In this document: piece by piece, positions 25,701 through 32,898 of the stretch
Numbering within the stretch: position 1 is the stretch's first letter
Layout: each line of letters begins with the position of its first letter
Assembly (NCBI GenBank): GCA_029263395.1
Contig: JAJCXO010000194.1
Location: 18,152 to 82,151 of the forward strand
DNA: 64,000 bases
Origin: Acidobacteriota bacterium
GTDB taxonomy: Bacteria; Acidobacteriota; Thermoanaerobaculia; Multivoradales; J023
Direction: 5' to 3'
Program-made: the position numbers and the translations under genes
The notes under the pieces: model-generated
Databases searched by the model: none
What the model saw: the letters and a program-made list of their open reading frames with translations, nothing else
Told to the model about the DNA's origin: nothing

Positions 25701-26090
25701 GCGCCGAAGCCTGGCGAGACGCCGCGAAATAGAGCGACTGACGTGCACCGGACTGGCCGCAAGCTCCTAGTCAGCTCGCTCGATGGGTTGCGACAAGGTG
25801 GGGTGGGGCATCGGGATGTTGATCTCACGATGAACCTGACCGCTTTGGCAATGCTGCGAGTTTGGGCTCGGTGGCTCAAGCAACTCTCTGGATCGAGCGC
25901 TCCCTACCTTCTCCACAATTTCTTGCGCCGTCCGGGTTGTTTGACCGTCGGAGACGAGCACCTGACAGTTGAGCTCGAGCCTGGTCCGATGGACTTTGTG
26001 CTCGAGATGGCTGGGTACATGGCGCCGTTGGAGCGAGTCAGCTGGTTGGAGAACCGTACCATTCGCTACAGCGTGAGGAAGAAGTCATGA
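22755..26090 (+). CDS. large eCIS protein, candidate tape-measure (CIS_TMP-like)
   Basis: 1,111 residues. Residues 1-320 are a conserved helical region of a type found in eCIS loci ('DYRASFILDLLEGRAWDLW', 'ELMRRGAFERVLDSLG'). Residues ~320-650 are a Ser/Glu/Gln-rich low-complexity linker with an octapeptide repeat ('VSQADIVSQADIVSQAD'). Residues ~650-1111 are again helical, ending in 'LTVELEPGPMDFVLEMAGYM' and 'LERVSWLENRTIRYSV', which resembles the closing segment of tape-measure proteins of contractile injection systems. Position directly before the AAA+ ATPase fits Afp14. The tape-measure call is an inference. The stop overlaps the ATPase ATG (ATGA). Confidence 0.6.
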   Translation: MDCTIQRLHSRYRPLARRDALPRMSERLDRVSRHQLPSMLGASLDRALADDPAVYVLRHLDANLALHVSSVIADTELAHRWAAKLTGAILRRIAQGVDQDAEIMRFADPVDYRASFILDLLEGRAWDLWFYDSFERYRVFGTARTVQAVLLEDREQLPAILAELMRRGAFERVLDSLGTDLMVEIWRQGLAGLLIDDPSATRPLFAAAIDLVDRLEMWTGSRPNPHTLFEEFVALQPTVVDWQDRRSLAHGVFEAWRFLADQGELKLSFSTDGESTEGAPEALGTAALSSLDWLDSAWLAAELSRWAKDSEAATLTLASGSAYSPAVSRPLSGGDRQASAAGSVPRDGGASNLRPQSGEKLSSTGLRGESVQEAGAVSQVDSVPQADIVSQADIVSQADIASQAGAASSAVRAAAPAEENAEVLERASGPKVRVDRATTTGSHGDAEPRLDSSKPVSRPSHPEHDSEPSTHEIQGRRLEGDSMGGAETDDDQKSFDSESGNTAPMHQKIDVERLVSPSRSGFDASAAKSRVVEVEAGVSGGSSILETAQSSLEIQPGSPSGKSDARCGPEHLTSDSAASVQQRELLETGVTAEAEQQSAEVTSVSGDESLVPGRPSEVPDRSNESSAINKPTQRQPQALPSRPVASGPTPRQRRLLRDLRSSLVRSLGSLDRSHPKAASNALRLYGGLIADSPRWSGDSLVKPMIESLLTAWAHLQSASSASIALLRLREGRVEDALRLLPETEREGAEDSLRILAGFGEPGKDVVEQLLGVASQPSTLSSASHSRSRGEIYSPCAGLFLLARAVEEVRLASLVAESRLPLADFGPELGAILLTLGLCWGGDAAADGDSIDPGLGLLAGFTEPPSVPELRAAWSGVESDHCDEFQQALLRLLAGQRVVRGRTLELFQLPAADAESTVIAGLDGGGIWPLGRVLQPESDLEELMAGWIERCERACGHQPDEVTYDTSLEARFTKPVAMGARNEAPKPGETPRNRATDVHRTGRKLLVSSLDGLRQGGVGHRDVDLTMNLTALAMLRVWARWLKQLSGSSAPYLLHNFLRRPGCLTVGDEHLTVELEPGPMDFVLEMAGYMAPLERVSWLENRTIRYSVRKKS

Positions 26091-28405
26091 ATTCCGTTCT
26101 TTGGCTGGAGGATGAGATTGCGGAGACTTCCCCCACTGGTTCACCGCCGAACGTAGAGACTGATAACCCATACCGCGATGCTGGCGAACACCTCCGAGAC
26201 GAGCTCGAGCGGATCGACCAATTGGTCCGCGCACAGACAGTGCGCTGGCGTTTGACGCTGGCTGCCACCAAGCCTGAAAATCTGTGGGGAATGGCGCTGG
26301 TCAGTGATTCGGAAGTCGAGTCCTACCTTGCGAGTCCATTTGTGTCGGCTGACGAGCTATCGCCGGGCGTCGAGCAACAGATGCTGCCCTATTGGCGGGC
26401 AGCGGACACCCGAAGCGAGATCATCCGTCAGCGGCGCGAATGCACCTCGCGGGACGTGGTGCTCCGACTCGACCATCTGGCGCAATGTTTTGCGCTTACG
26501 CCGCTCGAACGGGACATCTTGCTCGTTTGTTTGCTGCCCGAGACCGACGGTCGCTACCGGCGGCTTTACGGATATCTCCAAGACGACGCGACCCGGACGC
26601 TTCCCTCAGTGGAGTTGGTGCTCCAAATCTTGCATCCGATAGTCAAAGAGTCGGGCGATGGTCGAGCAGCCTTCGATGTATCTTCGACTCTTGTCGTCCG
26701 TCAACTGGTGGTGTTGGATCGTGGCCCTGGCATAAGTGAAGCTCTATCGACACGATCCGTTGGGCTGGATCCAGGTGTTGCTTCGTACCTGCTTGGCCGA
26801 GACGGCATCGACGCACGGTTGGAAGCCTGGTTGGATCCTCGAACGATCGATCGAAGCGGGCCACCGCTGTTGGAACGCCATCAACAAGCAAGACTCGAGG
26901 CGGTTGTCGACAGCTGGCGTGGATCCGAGGCCGAGCAAGGACGGACGGTTCTGTTTCACGGCCACTACGGCAGCGGGCGGTTGGCAGCAGCTGGCTGGGT
27001 TTGTGACTTGGCTAACCATCCGTTACTCGCCATTGATGTTCAGCGGGCTCAGGCATCGGGGGGCAGTTGGTCCGAGGTCTTGACCTTGATCTTTCGCGAA
27101 GCAGAGCTGGCTAGGGCGGTGGTGTGCTGGACCGGATGCGAAGTCTTGTTGGACAGCCGAGAAGCGGCTTGTCTGTGGAAGACACTCGTCAGTGCTTGCG
27201 ATCGCTATCCCGGCCTGAGCCTTCTCTGTAGTGCCACAGCATGGGAGCCCGCTGGAACGGGTCTAGGGCAGCACTTCGTTCGTCTCGATTTCCCAATGCC
27301 GACGTACGCTCAACGATGTCGACTGTGGCAAACGAGATTGCCAGCAGTCGAATCCCTAGCGCCCGGGGTTTCTGAGCAAAAATTGTTGGCTTCGACGCTG
27401 GCGAACAGCTTTCAACTCAATAGCGGGCAGATATCGGATGCGATCGCGGGCGCGGCGGGATACGCGCTGCGGCGCGATCCCCAGCGTTCGACAATTTGTG
27501 TCGAGGACCTCTACGAAGCTTGTAGGCGTCAGTCAACGCACCGTCTAGAAAACTTTGCTCGACGGATCGAGCCGCCGCCGGATCGAAGCTTCGAAGATCT
27601 TGTCTTACCCGCTCCGAATAGACGCCAGATTGAGGAGCTACTTAACCGCATTCGATACCGCGGGCAGGTTCTCAATAACCTGGGCTTCGAGCGCCGACTG
27701 AGCCTTGGCAAGGGCTTGATCGTTCTCTTCACCGGTTCCTCCGGTACTGGCAAGAGTATGGCGGCTGAGTTGCTCGCGCAGGAGCAGGGTGTCGATCTCT
27801 ATAAAGTCGATATGTCTAGCGTCGTCAGTAAATACGTCGGCGAAACCGAGAAAAACCTGGCTGGGGTGTTCGACCAGGCTGAGGATGCCAACGCAGTTCT
27901 GTTTTTCGACGAGGCTGATGCGCTCTTCGGGCAGCGTGGTGAGGTCAAGGATGCTCGCGATCGTTGGGCCAACATGGAGGTCAACTATTTGCTGCAGCGG
28001 GTGGAGGAGTATTCAGGGGTCGTAATCCTTACCTCGAACCTACGCCAGAACATCGATACCGCGTTTATGCGTCGCTTGCAGATTATCGTAGAGTTCCCGT
28101 TCCCCGATGCTGAGCTGCGGTTGGCAATCTGGCAGAAGACGTTCCCAGAGGGCCTTAGGCACCCAGGTGAAGATGAGCTGCGGGGCTTGGCCGAACGTTT
28201 CCGATTTTCTGGTGGTGAGATCAAGAACATCGTGGTCGATGCGGCGTTCCGTGCCCTGGCTGAAGCGGGGGCCAGCTCGCCGGAGATCACTCGCCAGCAT
28301 CTCGTGTTGGCGATCGCGCGTGAGTTTCAGAAAACGGGTAAACCGATCACCGCAAAAGACTTCGGGGCACCGGATTTCGAATGGGTCAGGCGCGAGATCT
28401 ACTAG
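26087..28405 (+). CDS. AAA+ ATPase of eCIS (Afp15-like)
   Basis: 772 residues. The C-terminal AAA+ module has Walker A 'GSSGTGKS' (K556), Walker B 'VLFFDEAD' (D608, E609), sensor-type 'VILTSNLRQNIDTAF' and the arginine-finger region 'MRRLQIIVEF'. A second, earlier AAA-like module (~270-460) has a degenerate P-loop 'HGHYGSGRLAAAG' with Arg in place of the catalytic Lys, so only the C-terminal module should hydrolyse ATP. Afp15-type ATPases are needed for assembly or maturation of the particle and are a marker separating eCIS from T6SS. Translationally coupled to the preceding gene. Confidence 0.93.
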   Translation: MNSVLWLEDEIAETSPTGSPPNVETDNPYRDAGEHLRDELERIDQLVRAQTVRWRLTLAATKPENLWGMALVSDSEVESYLASPFVSADELSPGVEQQMLPYWRAADTRSEIIRQRRECTSRDVVLRLDHLAQCFALTPLERDILLVCLLPETDGRYRRLYGYLQDDATRTLPSVELVLQILHPIVKESGDGRAAFDVSSTLVVRQLVVLDRGPGISEALSTRSVGLDPGVASYLLGRDGIDARLEAWLDPRTIDRSGPPLLERHQQARLEAVVDSWRGSEAEQGRTVLFHGHYGSGRLAAAGWVCDLANHPLLAIDVQRAQASGGSWSEVLTLIFREAELARAVVCWTGCEVLLDSREAACLWKTLVSACDRYPGLSLLCSATAWEPAGTGLGQHFVRLDFPMPTYAQRCRLWQTRLPAVESLAPGVSEQKLLASTLANSFQLNSGQISDAIAGAAGYALRRDPQRSTICVEDLYEACRRQSTHRLENFARRIEPPPDRSFEDLVLPAPNRRQIEELLNRIRYRGQVLNNLGFERRLSLGKGLIVLFTGSSGTGKSMAAELLAQEQGVDLYKVDMSSVVSKYVGETEKNLAGVFDQAEDANAVLFFDEADALFGQRGEVKDARDRWANMEVNYLLQRVEEYSGVVILTSNLRQNIDTAFMRRLQIIVEFPFPDAELRLAIWQKTFPEGLRHPGEDELRGLAERFRFSGGEIKNIVVDAAFRALAEAGASSPEITRQHLVLAIAREFQKTGKPITAKDFGAPDFEWVRREIY

Positions 28406-28414
28406 GAGCATATT

Positions 28415-31400
28415 ATGGCCAAGACCAAAGCCCTCGATCACGCTCCTGACAAAGCGGGCCCTGCAACCCAGGGCGATCAAGAATCGACGCTACCGACGAG
28501 CGAGCGGGCCGTTACAAGACCGGCTGACATTCTCCAATTCCCAAGGTCCGATAGCGCTCGACGCGTTAGCGCTGCCAAGGAGCTTCAGCAGTCCGTTGGC
28601 AATGCCCGAACCGGCCAAATGTTGGCCCAGGTCAATCAGCCGGCAAGCGGCGGAATTACTCAGGGTAGCCAGCCAAACGGTGACATCGAGCCCTATCAGG
28701 CACCTGAACGTAGTTTCTGGGACTCACTCGTTGGTAACTTCATCGAGCTCAACGCTGAAGAGACCGCCAAAATTCAACGTCAACTGGGGATTGATATCTC
28801 GATCAGCCCTGAACCCGAACCGGACAAACCCTTTCTGACCGGAACGCGCCTCAGCGTCGAACGAAGCTACACGGGTTATCAGCGTGGGATGCCCGGGATC
28901 AGCGGCCAACACTGGGAGCTCGAGCTCCCTAGCGGGGGACAAATACAGACTGCAAAGTACCGGCCTGCCGGCGGGGGCTATACCTTGCAGCAGGGGGGGG
29001 CTCACCACATCCGGATGACGCTCTTTCTGTCGACTGGTGAGAAGTTCACCATCAGTCGGAAGTTTGCGGCCGAGACGCCGGAGATGCGGGCACAACAGGC
29101 TCTCGGCAACTTGCCGAACGCTAGCTATGACAGTTTCCGGGGCGAGATGGAGGTCCAGCGGGCCTTTGCCAAACCGCCTGGCCCGGAGGCCGCTGGTAAA
29201 TCACCTTCGCGGATCGTCACCAACGCACCCAACCCGGCGCCAATGAGCGAGAAGGGTAGCCCTGAGTTTGTCACTTATCGTGTCGAAGGAAGGCCCGAGG
29301 CGACGCGATTCCAATGGTATGTCAAGCCTCTTGACTGGAGTAATCTGCCGGATACTTTCGAGGGCAACCCCAAGGTCGAGACCGCTCAAGGTCCAGCTTA
29401 CGACCTCGGCTCCGGGGCCCAGGTCCGCTGGCCGACTACAGTTCGCAATCTGTTCGTCATCCAGTGTAAGGAATATCGACAAGCGCAAGGTGAGACTGGG
29501 GGCGCCGAGGAGCTTGGCGAAGCGACCTATGTGCAGACCGTGCTGTCGACAGAGGACATCGAGCAAGTCGAACGTCTCGACGAGTACCTAGAGCGGGTAG
29601 ACGAGCTCGCGGTAAAGGTAAAACCTGAGCAACGGGTACCGATCCAAGCAGTCCATGTTGATGCCGAGACCGGCAATGCGATGCAGCTGCGATTGTTCAT
29701 CGGACCCGCGACCGAAGATCCTTCGAGGATTGTGTTGCTCGATCTGACGCCAGGACTTGATCCGGACCAGCACTCCCTCGAGTTCGGCGGCGTCACCGCC
29801 GCCCAGAGTCTCGACGACTTCGATAGTCGGAACAACTACCCGGATGGCCACATCGCATTAAAGATTGCCAAGAACGACGCTGGCGTGCCGGTCCTGAATC
29901 GATCCTTTGAGACCGACGGCAGCTCTTTTCTCGGCTCGTTGGCAGGTGGCTTTGGCATCGTGTCGCTACTACTTGGGGTTGGCGCGTTGGTGGCAGCTCC
30001 CTTCACTGGCGGAGGTTCGTTGGTGGTGGCGGCGCTAGTGGTTGGCTCAGCGGCAACTGGTGCGGTGGCGGGTGGGTTGAGTTTGGCCGACCGGCTACAG
30101 AAAGCCGAACTCGACGAGACCGGGGTTGCTCTCGATGTCCTAGGCATAGCGGCAAGTTTGGTAGGAGGTGGAGCAGCCGTGAAGCTGGCGAAAGGCGGAC
30201 CAGCGGTTTTGGTTGCCAGCACCAGTACCCGCTACCTACTGTGGACGAGTTTTGTTGCCGATGGTGTCGCCGGCCTATTGATTTCCCAGCAGGGCATCCA
30301 GCAGATTGCCGATGTTCTCGAAGACGAACGCTTAGACTCCGATCAAAAGAGGCTGGCTGTCATCCGTGTCTTGGCCGGTTTGGTGGTCACAGGTGGTTTG
30401 TTGGCACTCTCCTATGGTGACGTGCGATCGGTTCGAAAGCGTTTACGGTCTAGTCTAGGTGAAGAAGTCGAGGGAGCATTGTCGGACCCGGGCCGTCTGA
30501 CGTTGTCTTTACTCGACGACCCGGCCCTCGAAGGTCTGGCTGGGGCTGGTATGGATGATGTTCAGCGTTTGATCGCGGTGCTGCGTGACGATCCGACAAC
30601 GCTCCAGCGACTGGCCCGAGGCCAAGGAAATCTATTGGCAGGATTGCGAGCCGCTGGTGGTGATTCCGCGGATCACCTAGAGCGGGCCTTGGCACGCCAG
30701 CGCTTCGGAGCGGCCGGCATTGGCGAGCCTCAAATCAAGCGCCTGTTTGCCAGTCTTACCGATGCTGACATCCCAGGATTGCGAGTGAATGCTCTGGGTG
30801 ACTCGGCGATCCAACAGCTACGGCTGGCTGATGATGCGCTGGCGGCCGGCAATGCCACTGCTGCGATACGTCACCTGGACCACCTTGGACCTGCCTTGAC
30901 ACCCGCTGAACGGGCAGCTTTCGAGACCGCACTGACAACTCGCCATGGCACGACGGATCTTTCAGCTTACCGGAAGCCTGAGGCTCTTCTGCCTGGAGGC
31001 AAAAGAGTTGCTCCTGATGGCGTCGCCTTCCCGGTCTATTACGGTACTGGGAATACGAACCTGGCCCCGGATCGGGTCCATTCGGAAGGCTTGCCCATGC
31101 GTGGCGGAAACCTCTCCCTTCAGGATCATGTCGAAGAAGCGAGCGACTCCGCGTTTCGGGGCACCACATCACATATCTTGACTCCTGACGGGCAACAAGG
31201 AGCGGGCGCCTGGGCGGATGTCGGAGGGTGGGTCTACGAGATTGATGGCGTCGGGTTCTGGGACGCCAACCTCGCTCTCGAAGGCCGCAGGAAGATCGCC
31301 GGAGGTTTAGGTGGGCACGGCGGTAATCTGATGCGGGGTGAGAATGAAATGAGCATCCTCGCCCACGTACCCCGAGAGAGAATCATAGGTGCTTACCTGA

Positions 31401-31480
31401 TCCAGCAGGGTCCAGGAACACGGTTGAAAGTAGGCGAGTTCGTACCGAATCCTAACTATCTCCCGAGGAGTCGAAAATGA
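28415..31480 (+). CDS. candidate eCIS cargo/toxin with ADP-ribosyltransferase-like C-terminus
   Basis: 1,021 residues. Near the N-terminus (~53-72) is 'AAKELQQSVGNARTGQMLAQ', like the 'LQ..GN.......L' motif of eCIS payload proteins. A Gly/Ala-rich hydrophobic stretch lies at ~505-560, with further hydrophobic segments at ~608-625 and ~645-667, suggesting membrane insertion. The last ~150 residues resemble an ADP-ribosyltransferase fold: 'VYYGTG' (874-879) where an Arg is usual, 'RGTTSH' (915-920) in the place of the STT motif, and 'GENEMSI' with E976-x-E978. A run of eight Gs lies in the coding sequence at 28993-29000. It sits right after the ATPase and overlaps the pentapeptide-repeat gene. 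Cargo status and enzymatic activity are inferred. Confidence 0.65.
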   Translation: MAKTKALDHAPDKAGPATQGDQESTLPTSERAVTRPADILQFPRSDSARRVSAAKELQQSVGNARTGQMLAQVNQPASGGITQGSQPNGDIEPYQAPERSFWDSLVGNFIELNAEETAKIQRQLGIDISISPEPEPDKPFLTGTRLSVERSYTGYQRGMPGISGQHWELELPSGGQIQTAKYRPAGGGYTLQQGGAHHIRMTLFLSTGEKFTISRKFAAETPEMRAQQALGNLPNASYDSFRGEMEVQRAFAKPPGPEAAGKSPSRIVTNAPNPAPMSEKGSPEFVTYRVEGRPEATRFQWYVKPLDWSNLPDTFEGNPKVETAQGPAYDLGSGAQVRWPTTVRNLFVIQCKEYRQAQGETGGAEELGEATYVQTVLSTEDIEQVERLDEYLERVDELAVKVKPEQRVPIQAVHVDAETGNAMQLRLFIGPATEDPSRIVLLDLTPGLDPDQHSLEFGGVTAAQSLDDFDSRNNYPDGHIALKIAKNDAGVPVLNRSFETDGSSFLGSLAGGFGIVSLLLGVGALVAAPFTGGGSLVVAALVVGSAATGAVAGGLSLADRLQKAELDETGVALDVLGIAASLVGGGAAVKLAKGGPAVLVASTSTRYLLWTSFVADGVAGLLISQQGIQQIADVLEDERLDSDQKRLAVIRVLAGLVVTGGLLALSYGDVRSVRKRLRSSLGEEVEGALSDPGRLTLSLLDDPALEGLAGAGMDDVQRLIAVLRDDPTTLQRLARGQGNLLAGLRAAGGDSADHLERALARQRFGAAGIGEPQIKRLFASLTDADIPGLRVNALGDSAIQQLRLADDALAAGNATAAIRHLDHLGPALTPAERAAFETALTTRHGTTDLSAYRKPEALLPGGKRVAPDGVAFPVYYGTGNTNLAPDRVHSEGLPMRGGNLSLQDHVEEASDSAFRGTTSHILTPDGQQGAGAWADVGGWVYEIDGVGFWDANLALEGRRKIAGGLGGHGGNLMRGENEMSILAHVPRERIIGAYLIQQGPGTRLKVGEFVPNPNYLPRSRK

Positions 31481-32172
31481 GTCGATCCAAGCTCCAAACC
31501 CGTTGGTTGACGAAGCAAGGTAGGGCGCTCCGTAAGGAGATTCTCGACCATCTCGATTCGCCCTCAGACTTGGCCGAACTACTAGAGGGATTTTCATCTG
31601 CATCGGAGACCGGTGACTGTCTCGATCTCCGCGGGATCAACCTCTCCAAGCTTTCGCTGGCTGGTATCGACCTCGACTATGCACGGCTGAACCAGGCCAA
31701 ACTCGATGGTTGTGATCTCGGATCAGCGCGTCTTCAGAGTGCGGTCTTGGACGGTGCCTCGCTGCGGGGAGTGCGGGGCCACAAGGTATTCCTGCTCGGA
31801 GCATCAGCCGTAGGTGCTGACTTTGAGGGGGCGGATCTTACTGCTGCTGATCTGACGACCCTTGATTTGAGCAAGGCGAACCTACGCGGCGCGCGATTGC
31901 CGGTCGCCAAGCTGACTTCTGTCAAGATGGTGGATGCGGATGCTTCCGGTGCAGTCTTCGAAGGTGCCAATTTGATGGGTATTCAGGGCCGCGGTGCGCG
32001 ATTCGACGGCGCTGACCTGACGCGAGCCACATTACAAGGCGCCGATCTCCAGGATGCATCATTGGTGGGCTGTCGGCTGATCGATGCCAACGTCTCGTTC
32101 GCCAATCTCAAAGATGCCGACTTCACCGGCTCCAAAATGACGGGTGCCAACTTTGACGAAGTCCGGGGCTGA
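31477..32172 (+). CDS. pentapeptide-repeat protein
   Basis: 231 residues. From ~45 to the end the sequence follows the A(D/N)LxG pentapeptide pattern ('FEGADLTAADLTTLDLSKAN', 'FDGADLTRATLQGADL', 'DADFTGSKMTGANF'), which folds into a right-handed quadrilateral beta-helix. A short helical N-terminus precedes it. There is no signal peptide. The ATG overlaps the stop of the cargo candidate (ATGA), so the two are co-translated. Pentapeptide proteins include DNA mimics that shield gyrase (Qnr, MfpA) and secreted effectors (PipB2), so immunity protein and second cargo are both possible. It is the last gene of the eCIS run. Confidence 0.9.
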   Translation: MSRSKLQTRWLTKQGRALRKEILDHLDSPSDLAELLEGFSSASETGDCLDLRGINLSKLSLAGIDLDYARLNQAKLDGCDLGSARLQSAVLDGASLRGVRGHKVFLLGASAVGADFEGADLTAADLTTLDLSKANLRGARLPVAKLTSVKMVDADASGAVFEGANLMGIQGRGARFDGADLTRATLQGADLQDASLVGCRLIDANVSFANLKDADFTGSKMTGANFDEVRG

Positions 32173-32223
32173 CGAGCACCACGGTCTGACCTCATCGGGA
32201 CGTTATCGCTGCTTGTTCTCTAT

Positions 32224-32787
32224 TCAGGCGTAGCTGTCCCACAGCACATCGCCGACCTGTTTTTCCAGGTTGTCGATCCGTGCCGCGACAAATAAGAGGT
32301 CCGATAGGCGATTGAGATACCGCACTGCGAAGGCACCGATTTCCTCTAGTCTCGACAAGGCGAGGACATCGCGCTCGGCACGGCGACAGACGGTGCGCGC
32401 GACGTGCAAATGTGCGGCGCTGATACTGCCGCCAGGCAAAATGAAGTTCTCGAGCGGCTGAAGGTCAGCCGACAGTTGGTCGATGAGCTGCTCGAGGAAG
32501 TCGACGTGGCGCTGTTCGATCTGCGGTACTTGAAAGCGCTTTTTGTCCTCTTGCAGCATCGCGAGATCGGATCCAAGATGAAACAGATCGTTTTGTATCC
32601 TAAGTAGCGGTTGACGCAGACGCTCAGCCGGCTCAGTCGCCAAAGCGACACCGATATGGCTGCTGGTTTCGTCAACTGTTCCATAGGCTGAAACGCGCAG
32701 CGAATCCTTGGGGACGCGTTGGCCGCCGACCAATCCGGTCGATCCGTCGTCGCCGGTTCGTGTATAAACCTTGGTGATTCGCGGCAT
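32224..32787 (-). CDS. pduO: cob(I)yrinic acid a,c-diamide adenosyltransferase, PduO type
   Basis: 187 residues, full length for the family. It transfers the 5'-deoxyadenosyl group of ATP to cob(I)alamin to make adenosylcobalamin. The N-terminal ATP-binding signature '[19 protein letters not shown]' and the '[15 protein letters not shown]' segment are present, as is the C-terminal '[14 protein letters not shown]' helix with the conserved arginines. It is convergent with the eCIS genes, 51 bases after the pentapeptide gene, and marks the return to chromosomal background. No cobalamin riboswitch was recognised upstream. Confidence 0.93.
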   Translation of the reverse strand: MPRITKVYTRTGDDGSTGLVGGQRVPKDSLRVSAYGTVDETSSHIGVALATEPAERLRQPLLRIQNDLFHLGSDLAMLQEDKKRFQVPQIEQRHVDFLEQLIDQLSADLQPLENFILPGGSISAAHLHVARTVCRRAERDVLALSRLEEIGAFAVRYLNRLSDLLFVAARIDNLEKQVGDVLWDSYA

Positions 32788-32898
32788 AAATCAACCTCGA
32801 GAGGGCATGTCACCTCGGGTGCGGGCTCCGTAGATGGAGTCCAATGAAAGGCAGGAGTGCCGAGACTGGGATGGTTATCGAGGACTACGAACAAGCCG

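Noticed and set aside
1..32172. Prophage or type VI secretion system
   Set aside because: No capsid, portal, terminase, lysis or integrase genes and no TssJ/L/M membrane complex are present; PAAR, LysM adaptor and Afp15-like ATPase fit an eCIS.
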